From Photobacterium arenosum (GTDB taxonomy: Bacteria > Pseudomonadota > Gammaproteobacteria > Enterobacterales > Vibrionaceae), in the NCBI RefSeq assembly GCF_014841115.1, contig NZ_JACYTP010000012.1:103253-167252 (forward strand): a stretch of DNA of 64,000 nt. Direction: 5' to 3'. The translations under genes were made by a program, and so were the position numbers. The notes under the pieces were generated by a model. That model was given only the letters and a program-made list of their open reading frames with translations. It did not search any database and was not told where the DNA came from. Every line of letters starts with the position of its first letter. The first letter of the stretch is position 1. Below, in pieces: positions 47,323 to 55,829 of this stretch.

Positions 47323-48456
47323 TCAGTCGTGATTTCTGAACGCAGAGCGGATCAGGACAAAAGCCACAGCCAGCATACCGCCCAGCAGGGTGGCGATCAC
47401 TACAATCAGTGAGCGTTTGGGTTTGTCTTTGGTTACCGGCTTTTCTACGTTTTCAAGAAAACGGTAGGTTTTGAATTTGATATTTTTATCCAGCTCAGTG
47501 CCCTGCAGCAGCGACAGACGCGCTTCTACCTGCTGAATGCGGGGTTCAACCACGCTCAGGTTCTTAACTGATTCCAGGGCACTCACCTTGGCCGCCAGTG
47601 CTTTGGCACCTAAGTTGATAGCAAAAATCTCGTTATCACCCAGGTTCTGAACTGGCTGGTTGACATCCGCGGCGCTGGCGATATTCAGGGCGTATTGGGT
47701 ACGCTCTTTTTCAACCTGCAGATAACTGCTGGCCTGACTGCGCAGTACCTTAAGTTGTTGTTTCAGCTCATACTCTTTGGCTGACACCAGCGCCTGCACG
47801 TTAGCTAACGTATCGTTATAGACCTTGGCAGACACGAAATCGATGTACTGTTTCAGCATATCAAAGCTGCTGTTGCTGGTAGTCGCCTGCAGATTAATCA
47901 CGAAGGTATCGGATTCCTGCTTGCTGGCCTGCTGAGCGGTGATTTTATCGAACCAGTTTTCCAGGGCTCTGTCGGTATTTTCTTCAGAGGCAACATTATT
48001 GTCAGTCAGAAATTGCTGAAAATCGCTATTGTCTGTCAAAAAGGTTTTTTTGTTTTCCAGCGAATTAAAGCCATTGATGAAATGCTTAAACAACACTTCG
48101 GCATCAGCCACATCCTGAAGCTGGGTGCTGACCAGTACGGTACCGTCAGCCTGATAGACATCAAAGGCAGGCTGGAAGGCACTGATTTCGCGTTGCAGCT
48201 GAGCAAAGTCGGTGATCTGAGGTTGTATCACTTTGGCTTTGGCCGTCCACCATTCTTGTGCGGTCAGTGCATAGGCAACACCGGCGATGGCGAAAACAAC
48301 AGTAATCAGCGCTATCAGCAGTTTTTCTTGCCACAGTGTTCTTACCAGCTGGACGAGATCGATTTCATCAGTGCTGTCTGGTGTTGGCATAGTTTGATTA
48401 GATTGATGAACAAGTTGAGGGCCTGACGGGACGGCTTTTGTGTGTGTATCTGTCAC
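47323..48456 (-). CDS. wzz: Wzz family polysaccharide chain-length determinant
   Basis: Inner-membrane polysaccharide co-polymerase without a kinase domain, 377 residues. TM1 is at about 44-65 (LLIALITVVFAIAGVAYALT), a long periplasmic coiled region follows, and TM2 at about 345-366 ends just before the C-terminus. A Pro-rich patch before TM2 (EKPVTKDKPKRS) is typical. It sets O-antigen chain length in the Wzy pathway. It is read opposite to wza-wzb-wzc. Its TM2 (LIVVIATLLGGMLAVAFVLI) is almost the same as that of the Wzc in this locus. Confidence 0.9.
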   Translation of the reverse strand: MTDTHTKAVPSGPQLVHQSNQTMPTPDSTDEIDLVQLVRTLWQEKLLIALITVVFAIAGVAYALTAQEWWTAKAKVIQPQITDFAQLQREISAFQPAFDVYQADGTVLVSTQLQDVADAEVLFKHFINGFNSLENKKTFLTDNSDFQQFLTDNNVASEENTDRALENWFDKITAQQASKQESDTFVINLQATTSNSSFDMLKQYIDFVSAKVYNDTLANVQALVSAKEYELKQQLKVLRSQASSYLQVEKERTQYALNIASAADVNQPVQNLGDNEIFAINLGAKALAAKVSALESVKNLSVVEPRIQQVEARLSLLQGTELDKNIKFKTYRFLENVEKPVTKDKPKRSLIVVIATLLGGMLAVAFVLIRSAFRNHD

Positions 48457-48824
48457 TATGACACTTCCATTGATAACTGCAATTTGTGATGCGATAAAGA
48501 AGAAAAGTAAAAATTATCTTTGTAATTTTATCTTAATGCGTTCAGTAGAGCATTAGAATTAAGTAAATATGTACTCACAAGGCAAATTATAGGTGGGTGC
48601 TCTTAGCGGAAGCAAGCAGCCATAGGCCACTTGCAGGAAATTATTGAACAAGTTTCTACTATCCGTGATCCCTGACAAAAAAATCGGATAACCGAGGCCC
48701 ATTAAAAGTTACTTTTTATACAAAAAAGCAACATGAGCTAAGCGTGGCCTTAAGACACGGGATGCCGATCCCGGCTCTTGCTTTGATTTACGATGTTCGC
48801 TTTCATTTGCAATGAATGTCAGGG
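48457..48824. other. Intergenic region upstream of wzz
   Basis: About 370 bp, AT-rich near the wzz start, where a promoter is expected. I see no ops element, repeat or RNA gene here. Confidence 0.45.
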
Positions 48825-49049
48825 TCAATCGACTGAATAGGGGAAGCTGATATATTTACGCCGGTAATTTGACGAACCGGCAAAAAGAGTCAGCAGGAAC
48901 ACGACGGCCAATAGCCCCAGACTGAAGACGATATCTTCCTGAACCACCAGTTGGTAGCAGCAGGTGGCAAAAAACGCGATCGCCAGCAACAGGTTGATTT
49001 TATGCAGTACGGGAAATGTTACCGAAAAAACAGCATACTTTCTGAACAT
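48825..49049 (-). CDS. Small membrane protein of unknown function
   Basis: A 74-residue protein with two hydrophobic segments (about 16-35 and 42-60) and a basic C-terminal end (SSNYRRKYISF). The start has GAGGTAG 4 nt upstream, which together with the membrane pattern supports a real gene. Not recognised. It lies between wzz and yjbH on the same strand; a role in the polysaccharide locus is possible but only by position. Confidence 0.6.
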   Translation of the reverse strand: MFRKYAVFSVTFPVLHKINLLLAIAFFATCCYQLVVQEDIVFSLGLLAVVFLLTLFAGSSNYRRKYISFPYSVD

Positions 49050-49423
49050 ATTTCTACCTCACAAACGTCGATTACGAGATCACTCCATCAGTTCAGGAAG
49101 GCGACAGTATTTGATGAAGATTAATATTTAGCCACTTTCTATATTGCCGATACGGGATCCCGGTGCAACTGTTCAGCTGATCGACTTAGTAAAACCACAG
49201 CGCACGAGTGCAATAAATCCAATTAATGTTCAGGGTTAATTGTTGGCGAAATCAGACACACAGAACAACAAAAAAGAGTTGAAAGGATATAAAGAAAGCT
49301 AAAAAAACAGGAGAAAAAATGAAGAGGGCAAAAAAGCAGGAGCGGTTGTGCTCTCAGCAGTAAGCTGACCCGCCGAGGCGGGCCATCCAGTGTCACCTGA
49401 CTCTAAAGTCATGATCCTTATAC
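49050..49423. other. Intergenic region downstream of yjbH
   Basis: About 370 bp. A purine-rich plus-strand stretch (49260-49340) contains GGAG followed by a 14-codon frame (49319-49363, MKRAKKQERLCSQQ) and then a GC-rich hairpin, CCCGCC at 49369-49374 with 49377-49382. This could be chance, a micro-ORF or part of a small RNA. The hairpin may also mark the end of the yjbEFGH message. Nothing firmer. Confidence 0.4.
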
Positions 49424-51670
49424 TTATTTCGCTTGCATCATTTTCCGGCTGTACCAGGGATAACGCGCATCGGTAATGTTGTAGAGCTGGTACTTACGGT
49501 TGAGCATCTGCCCGCCGTCACGCGTCAGAGGAAGCCAGGAAATATTGGCGCGGTTGCGGCTTGGTTTTACTGTCATCAGATCGTAAGGGATCGAGATGTA
49601 AAAGCCTTTATTGTAACTGCCCTCACCAAATTCTTCGGCCGACAGGTTGGTTTTGGTCACAAAGGCACCGGCAATCACCCCACTGTCAAACTGCTTGGAG
49701 AAGTCGAAGGTGACACCCACATCTTCTGTCAGGTAGCGCCCGGCACTGATTTTCATCAGCGTATTAGGTAACAAAGACCACTGCGGCTGGTAATAGAAAG
49801 TGGCATGGCCGGTTAGCGCGCCAGTTTGCACTTTGTAATCACGTCCTGTGATGGGATCAAAATGCACTTCGTCATGGAAAAGACCAAACTGGGTATCCGG
49901 GTCTCGCTGAATCACATAGTTCATATCAGCGCCCAGCGCCCAGTTCTTTCCCATAGGGCGATAAAGCACTTCACTGCCGGCACCGGCAAACATCATTTCC
50001 AGGTAACCTGTGTACGCTTGCCCGTACCAGTTATCCGCCAGTTGATCCATCCAGGTCAGCTGAAGATTGTTGACCCGGATAGGATTGCCATCAATGTACT
50101 GGCGAACCAGAGTACGAACACGTTTTAAATCTGTGCCATCGGGCGGCACATCGTAGAGGAACTTATCATAGTTATCGAACAGATTGAGATAGACGCTGCC
50201 GCCCAGCTCCCAATGGTCCGTCATGTGATAACTGGCACCAGCCGTCACCCCTAAGTTGTACAGATAAAACCCTTCCGAGCCGCCAAAAGACTGCTGAAGG
50301 GTCGGGGAGACACTCAGGTCCCATTTGTCAGTGTCTGTCGCAATCAGTCGGCCTTGTGGTTGTGCCGGTACCTGATGAGTGATGGTATCGTCGATAGAGG
50401 CATTGACATAGCTGTGACTGGCTACCTGATCAAATGCCTTCACATTCACTCGGGTTTCTTTGACCGGCAGCTTGTTGCTGGTTTCGATCAGGCGGTATTC
50501 GCTATAAAGCGGCAGACCGGTGTCAGGATCTGTCGGTAACTGATTGCTTAGCAGGGTTGCCGCACGCTGATAGCCCTGGTCTCGATCCCGGTATTTGTTC
50601 TGCGGCGCCTCTATAGTCACCGTATGGTCATCTGCGTACAGGGTCGGGTTTTCATAACCAGCGTTGGTATGCAACTGATTCGCGATGTTCTGCCAGTCTG
50701 CGCTGGTGGTGGAGCGTTTTTGCCTGTCGGGCGCATAAGCGGCGGCAGGTGTATCGCGCCAGGAGGTTGTCAGCTGATTAAAATTGGTATTAAGGTTAAA
50801 ACCGGCGGTCCAGGTATTGCCGCGCTCATAGCTTATCCGCAGATCGCCCCAGTCGCCCAGGCGGTATAACACCCCCAGGTTTATCGGGCTGCCCTGTGAC
50901 ATATCCGAGTCCGCACGGGTAACAGGAAAATCACTGGTATAGTCGTTGCCGTCATATTCCAGTTTCAGTCGTAAAGGCCGCCAGGGCGTCTGGTATTCCA
51001 CCCCGCCAAATACTGCCATGCAGCCAGAGAACCAGCGCTCGAAATCGACACTACCGCCTTTGCCTTTATACTCGGTATTACGGCCGCAGTCGCTGCTCAG
51101 GCTTTTATCGCCGGACAGATTGGCGCCGTTGCCAATGTAGCCCCAGCCCAGCCCCAGGGTAAAATCCAGCGCTCCCCAGTGTTTGCTGGCCGCAATGTAT
51201 TCGCCGTCAAACAATCCGGTACCGCCAAAATCACGAATACCAACAGAGGTTTCTGGTATCCAGAAGCTTTCTTCTAATAGCCTGAGCTTAAAGTCTATGC
51301 CTTTGTCTGTGTATTTGGTGTCGCCACTGAAGTTCTCGTCCTCACTGTAGAGAACATCCTGAACCAGCGTGTAGCGTATGGTGGTTTCCAGCCAGGGGAA
51401 CAACTGCAATGATACATTGTAATGCAGGTAATCCTGGTTATAGGTGGCACCAAAGGTGAATTCGCCTTCCGGCGCAACACGACCGGAAGGCATTTGGATT
51501 AGGCCTACGCCACCAAAATCGGATTGGGAAACGGAAAAATCAGGGTAACTGAAGTCATCGGCATGGGCCGTAAGGGTGATAATCCCCAGAGATAATCCTG
51601 ACAGAAAACGGAGACCCGGAAAACGAAGACCCAGGTGCTTGGTACAGGAAGACATAACAGGCTGATCCAT
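49424..51670 (-). CDS. yjbH: YjbH/GfcD family outer-membrane polysaccharide protein
   Basis: Large outer-membrane beta-barrel protein of the YjbH/GfcD family, 748 residues, with a signal peptide (ends near LTAHA). Motifs: GGVGLIQMPSGRVAPEGEF near the mature start, GIKDFGGTGLF-like GIRDFGGTGLFDGEYIAASK, and many Tyr/Trp-rich strands to the end. It acts with YjbE, YjbF and YjbG in exopolysaccharide or group 4 capsule export, exact role unknown. The ATG overlaps the yjbG stop by TGATG; an internal ATG at 51655 is possible. Last gene of the leftward operon. Confidence 0.88.
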   Translation of the reverse strand: MDQPVMSSCTKHLGLRFPGLRFLSGLSLGIITLTAHADDFSYPDFSVSQSDFGGVGLIQMPSGRVAPEGEFTFGATYNQDYLHYNVSLQLFPWLETTIRYTLVQDVLYSEDENFSGDTKYTDKGIDFKLRLLEESFWIPETSVGIRDFGGTGLFDGEYIAASKHWGALDFTLGLGWGYIGNGANLSGDKSLSSDCGRNTEYKGKGGSVDFERWFSGCMAVFGGVEYQTPWRPLRLKLEYDGNDYTSDFPVTRADSDMSQGSPINLGVLYRLGDWGDLRISYERGNTWTAGFNLNTNFNQLTTSWRDTPAAAYAPDRQKRSTTSADWQNIANQLHTNAGYENPTLYADDHTVTIEAPQNKYRDRDQGYQRAATLLSNQLPTDPDTGLPLYSEYRLIETSNKLPVKETRVNVKAFDQVASHSYVNASIDDTITHQVPAQPQGRLIATDTDKWDLSVSPTLQQSFGGSEGFYLYNLGVTAGASYHMTDHWELGGSVYLNLFDNYDKFLYDVPPDGTDLKRVRTLVRQYIDGNPIRVNNLQLTWMDQLADNWYGQAYTGYLEMMFAGAGSEVLYRPMGKNWALGADMNYVIQRDPDTQFGLFHDEVHFDPITGRDYKVQTGALTGHATFYYQPQWSLLPNTLMKISAGRYLTEDVGVTFDFSKQFDSGVIAGAFVTKTNLSAEEFGEGSYNKGFYISIPYDLMTVKPSRNRANISWLPLTRDGGQMLNRKYQLYNITDARYPWYSRKMMQAK

Positions 51671-52503
51671 CAGAAGGGCCTTTGTGAAAGCAAATGAATA
51701 ATTTGAGAATTTGACGACTTCGCACTCGCTGGCAGATCGGTAAACGCAAGATAAAGAATGGCACCCGGCGCGATATCTTTATGTTGTCGGTTCCAGTACG
51801 CGATGCTGTGTTGTTCGGCTTTGCCGTCGGGCTGAATCACCCAGACGTAATCCCGGTTGGCCACCGCTAACGCTTGTATCTGTTTCAGATAGCCTGCGGC
51901 ATCTTGCCTTTCCTGCCAGGGCAGGGAAATTTCAGCCGTATTGCCCGCCGGCAGCTTGAGGGCGCCAGTCACCTTAACGGTATTGGGCCGGGTGGCGAAT
52001 CGCAACACAAAAGGCCCGTTCAGCGCAGGGTTGTTGTCCGGCACAATACGCACGCGATCGCTGTCTAACGGAAGAAAAATGCGCTCACCCGGGATAGGCG
52101 AAGCCAGACTTTGCGCCAGCTGAATAAGAGTCTCACTGGCAGCCGGGTGACGATAACGCCAGTGATCGGCCAGCGCTCGGATCTGCCTGTCCACGCTTTG
52201 CTGCTGCAGCGCGATGGCTTGCTTAGCTGGGTGATCGGCTTTCCATAAAAAGGAACCGCTCCAGTACAGAGACTGCCAGTACAGAGCCTGAGCAGTATTG
52301 TCTGATTTTGTTGATAACTGGTATATATTGGCCAGGGCGTCTTGTTGAACCCGATCCAGGCGGACAGTTTGCGGGTAGCGCAGTTGCAGTTCTTTTTCGC
52401 TGTTGTCCAGCTGTACCCTGACGAAGGTGGGTGCCGTTTCAACAGGCGTCGCCATGGCGGGCGATACAATTGATGAAGCTATTAGTATTAAAGCTTTCAT
52501 CAT
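51670..52503 (-). CDS. yjbG: YjbG/GfcC family capsule biosynthesis protein
   Basis: Periplasmic protein of about 277 residues. GfcC-type proteins have beta-grasp domains resembling parts of Wza and may act at the Wza channel. From 52503 a signal peptide is read (MMKALILIASSIVSPAMA); AGGA lies just upstream. The frame is open to 52572 with a longer, less signal-like N-terminus. Motifs: VRVQLDNSEKELQLRYPQTVRL and GPFVLRFATRPNTVKVTGAL. It sits between yjbF and yjbH, overlapping the latter. Confidence 0.82.
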   Translation of the reverse strand: MMKALILIASSIVSPAMATPVETAPTFVRVQLDNSEKELQLRYPQTVRLDRVQQDALANIYQLSTKSDNTAQALYWQSLYWSGSFLWKADHPAKQAIALQQQSVDRQIRALADHWRYRHPAASETLIQLAQSLASPIPGERIFLPLDSDRVRIVPDNNPALNGPFVLRFATRPNTVKVTGALKLPAGNTAEISLPWQERQDAAGYLKQIQALAVANRDYVWVIQPDGKAEQHSIAYWNRQHKDIAPGAILYLAFTDLPASAKSSNSQIIHLLSQRPF

Positions 52504-52578
52504 AGATCCTGGTGCGAAAAGCCATGTCTGGCGAGGTGAAAAAATACGCTGCGAGTGATTGTCTGGATTCATAAACTG

Positions 52579-53352
52579 TTATCGTCCGTAAGCTTTAAGC
52601 AATTGTGTTTCGACTTCAGGTAAGCCGGGTGCGATAAGCTGGCGACTTTTCAGTACCTGACCACTGGTGGGTTCAACCCAGAAGGCGTTGTCAAACTGCA
52701 GATCCAGACTGGGTACATTGACCGTCTCAACAAAATAGCGTGCAGACTGAGTGATATTGTTGATGGTAATTGTCACCAGTCCTTTGTCCTCAAAGCGGGA
52801 GGTGAGCTGATAACCAAAGTGGTAGCCGGGCTGCCAGTCGATGCGGCGGGTCCAGGTTGTCGGCGTAGTGGGCAACTGCAATCCGAGTGCGACCGGGTCT
52901 GGCGTTTCTGCCGTAACTTGTACCAGATTGCCAAGGGGCAGGTTCAGGGTTTTCACCAGCCGCCCGTGTTCTGTCACTAGCATGCCTTTGTCGGCGGCCA
53001 GCCATTTCAGCTGCATAGCCGGCTCGGTAGTTTCTGACTCAGTAGTCGTTTTTGACCCAGTAGCAGCTTTTGGCTCAGTCGCTGTGATTGACGATGTCAG
53101 AACCGCAGCTGGCTCTGCCAGTGCCAGCACCATAAAGGCCTGAGGGCCGTCTCCGATACGGGCGTACATACTGGCGTAAGGGAGTTGTTCAATCCAGGCT
53201 GAGGATTTTACTGTGTCATCATCACCGCGAACAGCAAGACGAAAGGTATCCGACACATTCTGAAATTTTTGGCTGCATCCGGATAAAAGAAGTGGTAACA
53301 GGGCGATGAGTACCAGAAAGCGTCTGTTTACAGAAAGACGGGCGTCGAACAT
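52579..53352 (-). CDS. yjbF: YjbF/GfcB family lipoprotein
   Basis: Outer-membrane lipoprotein of about 257 residues with lipobox LLLSGC (Cys26 from the 53352 start). The mature part begins SQKFQNVSDTFRLAVRGDDD, as in the family. It contains a Thr/Glu/Ala-rich insertion (about 90-115) that is lineage specific. The family body includes IDWQPGYHFGYQLTSRF and FWVEPTSGQVLKSRQ. GGAT at 7 nt favours the ATG at 53352; one at 53370 lies inside a tandem repeat. Confidence 0.83.
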   Translation of the reverse strand: MFDARLSVNRRFLVLIALLPLLLSGCSQKFQNVSDTFRLAVRGDDDTVKSSAWIEQLPYASMYARIGDGPQAFMVLALAEPAAVLTSSITATEPKAATGSKTTTESETTEPAMQLKWLAADKGMLVTEHGRLVKTLNLPLGNLVQVTAETPDPVALGLQLPTTPTTWTRRIDWQPGYHFGYQLTSRFEDKGLVTITINNITQSARYFVETVNVPSLDLQFDNAFWVEPTSGQVLKSRQLIAPGLPEVETQLLKAYGR

Positions 53353-53365
53353 TAGGTATCCGCTA

Positions 53366-53416
53366 GTCATAGGTCAATGGGGGTCATCGGTCAATAGTAG
53401 TCACAGGTCAATGACA
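53366..53416. repeat. Three tandem 17-bp repeats in the yjbE-yjbF gap
   Basis: Three contiguous units at 53366, 53383 and 53400, all of the form GTCAYNGGTCAATNNNN. The core GGTCAAT is identical in all three. They sit directly upstream of yjbF on the minus strand, between a hairpin after yjbE and the yjbF start, and could be binding sites or a slippage product. Confidence 0.8.
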
Positions 53417-53420
53417 GAAA

Positions 53421-53449
53421 TAAAAATAACCGCACAGAAGTGCGGTTAT
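53421..53449 (-). terminator. Terminator or attenuator after yjbE
   Basis: ATAACCGCAC at 53426-53435 pairs exactly with 53440-53449 around AGAA. On the minus strand it is followed by UUUUUA. As yjbF lies downstream on the same strand, this probably reduces expression of yjbFGH relative to yjbE. Confidence 0.75.
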
Positions 53450-53477
53450 AGCATCAGAGGTAGCAAAGCGTGTTTGC

Positions 53478-53771
53478 TTAGCCCTGATTGACAGAGGTTG
53501 ATGTCGCTGTATCGTTGTCGTTGGCATCAACAACAGCAATTGCTGTTACTGCCACGGCAGCGCCTACAGCAACAGTGGTAGCTGTGATACCGCCAACAGC
53601 GGCAGCCGTTGCACCCGCAGTACCGGCTGCAGTACCTGCCGCAGCCGTTGAAGCTGTAGTTGCTGTGGTCGTAGAAGTAGTAGCTGCTGCAGTACCTGTG
53701 GTGGTGCCGGTAGCTGCAAACGCTGAACTGGCCATTAGCAATGCAGCCAGAGAAACGATTACCTTGTTCAT
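53478..53771 (-). CDS. yjbE: YjbE/GfcA family threonine-rich protein
   Basis: A 97-residue small exported protein. A signal peptide (1-19, ends AFA) is followed by a low-complexity Thr/Ala/Gly tract (about 20-55), then a hydrophobic Ala/Val segment (about 57-80) and an acidic end (VVDANDND). This is the architecture of GfcA/YjbE, the first gene of the gfc/yjb capsule operon. Its role is unknown. RBS is weak; start set by the signal peptide. Its mirror frame on the plus strand is a low-complexity shadow. Confidence 0.82.
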   Translation of the reverse strand: MNKVIVSLAALLMASSAFAATGTTTGTAAATTSTTTATTASTAAAGTAAGTAGATAAAVGGITATTVAVGAAVAVTAIAVVDANDNDTATSTSVNQG

Positions 53772-53886
53772 CCTATTCCCTTATTGATTTGTGTTAAGTG
53801 ATAAATACGAAAGATTGCGACTTGTTGATAACGCAAAACGCTTTTCAATGATATTTCGATATATAAAGGATAGCAATGTATAGAAT

Positions 53887-54249
53887 GTGAAGATTGCTGA
53901 TTACTGCGCTTTTAAAACAAAACACTCAGTTAGAATATTTGTACTAACAATTATACTAACCATTATAGTAGTGTTGCATTCATTTGTAAGTTCATGGGAT
54001 TCGGTGAACACTCTGTTGAATGCACTGGAAATTGAATTTTTTCATGTGAACAATAACCTGACGGTGACTAATTACTCTAATTTGAGACCTGTTGCATTTA
54101 ATGGTTTCTCAGTGGGGTGCGATTGTGTAGAATGCGGCAGCCAAAGTGACAGTCAATCAGGGCGTTTTTACACGCTCTGCAACGATTGTGATGGGGTAAT
54201 ACAGGCGTTTTCACAGGTTTTGCTTAAAACGCAGGCAAGTGTAACCTAA
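53887..54249 (+). CDS. Doubtful small ORF with transmembrane segment and cysteine cluster
   Basis: A 120-residue frame beginning at a GTG. It has a basic N-terminus, a hydrophobic segment at about 15-35, and later cysteines in CDCVECG and CNDCDG. The nearest purine-rich sequence is 18 nt upstream, and the 3' end overlaps a CRP-like site. Not recognised; composition is AT-rich like the surrounding noncoding DNA. May be chance. Confidence 0.22.
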   Translation: MKIADYCAFKTKHSVRIFVLTIILTIIVVLHSFVSSWDSVNTLLNALEIEFFHVNNNLTVTNYSNLRPVAFNGFSVGCDCVECGSQSDSQSGRFYTLCNDCDGVIQAFSQVLLKTQASVT

Positions 54250-54258
54250 ATCACATTT
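54237..54258. promoter_or_regulatory. CRP-like site upstream of wza
   Basis: A 22-bp sequence matching the CRP consensus at 18 positions: right half TCACATTT is perfect, left half reads AAGTGTAA. Centre at 54247.5, about 100 bp before the JUMPstart element. Catabolite control of the polysaccharide operon is inferred. Confidence 0.6.
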
Positions 54259-54269
54259 TTCTAATAAAA

Positions 54270-54294
54270 TGTCATCCGGCTGACACGAGTGTCA
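54270..54294. promoter_or_regulatory. Overlapping palindromes of TGTCA/TGACA
   Basis: TGTCA (54270-54274) and TGACA (54281-54285) form one inverted repeat with a 6-bp gap. TGACAC (54281-54286) and GTGTCA (54289-54294) form a second with a 2-bp gap, sharing the middle arm. This is a good candidate operator for a dimeric regulator I cannot name. Confidence 0.5.
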
Positions 54295-54346
54295 TGTGAA
54301 AACGTTAACCTGCACCTTGCAGAAAACATGGATGTTATTGAAGGCG

Positions 54347-54378
54347 TTTGGGAGCTGTAACCTAAGGGCGGTAGCGTG
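54347..54378 (+). promoter_or_regulatory. JUMPstart with ops element (RfaH recruitment)
   Basis: GGCGGTAGCGTG at 54367-54378 is an exact ops element. The preceding GGGAGCTGTAA (54350-54360) matches the rest of the JUMPstart consensus. In the untranslated leader of capsule and O-antigen operons the ops pauses RNA polymerase and loads RfaH, which suppresses termination over long operons. It lies 294 bp before wza. Confidence 0.9.
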
Positions 54379-54671
54379 TCTGAAAGGTCAAGAGGCTGTA
54401 TTTTAGCAGTCGCTGAAATACAAAATTCCTTGCAGTTTCTCTTTTAACAGGCTTTCAATTCCTGTCTTTATGCACTGTGCCGGGTGTTATGTGGCAGTTC
54501 GTGCTCATCACTCCATCAGGTTTGTCTAATTAAGCGGTTGCTGTCACCTTAGTGTGATTCAGCTGTTTGCATAATGTGCGACTAACTTATCTATTGGCAA
54601 CTGCAATTTGCATATTGCGATTAGTTTTTCGATCAAAATTCAATTTTTTTATTTATCAACGTTGACTGGAT

Positions 54672-55826
54672 ATGGATTTCTCTAAGAAGCTCCTTTTTAC
54701 TGCTGTGGCGTCATTGTTATTAGCAGGTTGTACGGTTGTTCCCGGCTCCCATCTGTCGTTACCCGACAATAAACAACAAGCAGACAACGAAACGTTCAAC
54801 GTGTCTGAGCAGGTTAACGTCTATCCGTTGACACCTTCTGTTATTTACCAGTCAAAACGGCCAGAAGTGACAGCCAGAACCAATCCAGCGTTGGATGCCG
54901 AACTCACGGGTTATGAGTACTATATTGGCCCCGGTGATATTCTGAATATTACCATCTGGGATCACCCTGAGCTGACCATTCCTGCCGGTTCTTACCGCAG
55001 TTCCAGTGAGTCTGGTAACTGGGTGCATGCCGATGGCAGCATCTTCTATCCGTATATCGGTATTGTTCAGGTCGGCGGCAAAACTGTGACGCAAATCCGT
55101 GATGAAATCTCGCATCGGTTGGCGGCTTTCATAGAAAGCCCGCAAGTGGATGTCAACGTCGCGGCCTTCCGCTCGCAAAAAGCGTACGTGACCGGGGAAG
55201 TAAACACGCCGGGTCAGCAAGCGATTACTAATGTGCCGATGACACTCTTAGATGCTATTAACAAAGCAGGCGGTCTGGCAAAAGAGGCCGACTGGCGAAA
55301 TGTAACCCTGACCCGCAATGGCATAGAACAGGATATTTCGCTGTATGCCTTAATGCAGCGCGGTGATCTGACACAAAACCGCCTGCTTCGTCCTGGTGAC
55401 ATAGTGCATGTGCCGCGCAACGATGCGCAGAAAGTGTTTGTCATGGGTGAGGTAAACGCGCCGCAGTTGCTGAAAATTGATCGTGCCGGTATGACGCTGA
55501 CCGAAGCACTGAGCAGTGTTGGCGGTATTAACGAGCTGGAAGCGGATGCGACCGGTGTGTTTGTGATCCGTAACGTACGCAAAAATAACAAGGCAAATAC
55601 TGTATCCACAGCAGACAACACGCAACTGGCGGACATTTACCAGCTCAATATCAAAGATGCCGCGGCACTGGTGCTTGGGACAGAGTTTGAACTGGAACCT
55701 TACGATGTGGTGTATGTCACCTCGGCACCGATTGCGCGCTGGAACCGTGTAGTGCGTCAGTTGCTGCCAACCATTACCGGGTTTAACCAGCTGACCGAAG
55801 GGGCAATACGAGTGAGGGATTGGTAA
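54672..55826 (+). CDS. wza: Outer-membrane polysaccharide export lipoprotein Wza
   Basis: Octameric outer-membrane translocon for capsule/exopolysaccharide, 384 residues. Lipobox LLAGC puts the acylated Cys at residue 20. The polysaccharide-export domain starts near residue 80 ([20 protein letters not shown]), followed by SLBB domains ([17 protein letters not shown] and [16 protein letters not shown]) and a C-terminal amphipathic helix ([17 protein letters not shown]) that forms the outer-membrane pore. First gene of the rightward operon, 3 bp before wzb. Confidence 0.95.
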   Translation: MDFSKKLLFTAVASLLLAGCTVVPGSHLSLPDNKQQADNETFNVSEQVNVYPLTPSVIYQSKRPEVTARTNPALDAELTGYEYYIGPGDILNITIWDHPELTIPAGSYRSSSESGNWVHADGSIFYPYIGIVQVGGKTVTQIRDEISHRLAAFIESPQVDVNVAAFRSQKAYVTGEVNTPGQQAITNVPMTLLDAINKAGGLAKEADWRNVTLTRNGIEQDISLYALMQRGDLTQNRLLRPGDIVHVPRNDAQKVFVMGEVNAPQLLKIDRAGMTLTEALSSVGGINELEADATGVFVIRNVRKNNKANTVSTADNTQLADIYQLNIKDAAALVLGTEFELEPYDVVYVTSAPIARWNRVVRQLLPTITGFNQLTEGAIRVRDW

Positions 55827-55829
55827 GCC

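Larger units (their letters stand above)
53772..54671. other. Divergent regulatory region yjbE / wza
   Basis: About 900 bp controlling both arms of the polysaccharide locus. It contains a CRP-like site (54237-54258), palindromes (54270-54294) and the JUMPstart/ops element (54347-54378) before wza. A 120-codon plus-strand frame with a GTG start (53887-54249) encodes one hydrophobic segment and a CxCxxC...CxxC pattern. It lacks a ribosome-binding site, so it is listed separately at low confidence. Confidence 0.6.

Noticed and set aside
53488..53787. Plus-strand 99-codon Ala/Val-rich frame
   Set aside because: Mirror of the low-complexity Thr/Ala tract of yjbE; the minus-strand frame has the signal peptide and family match.
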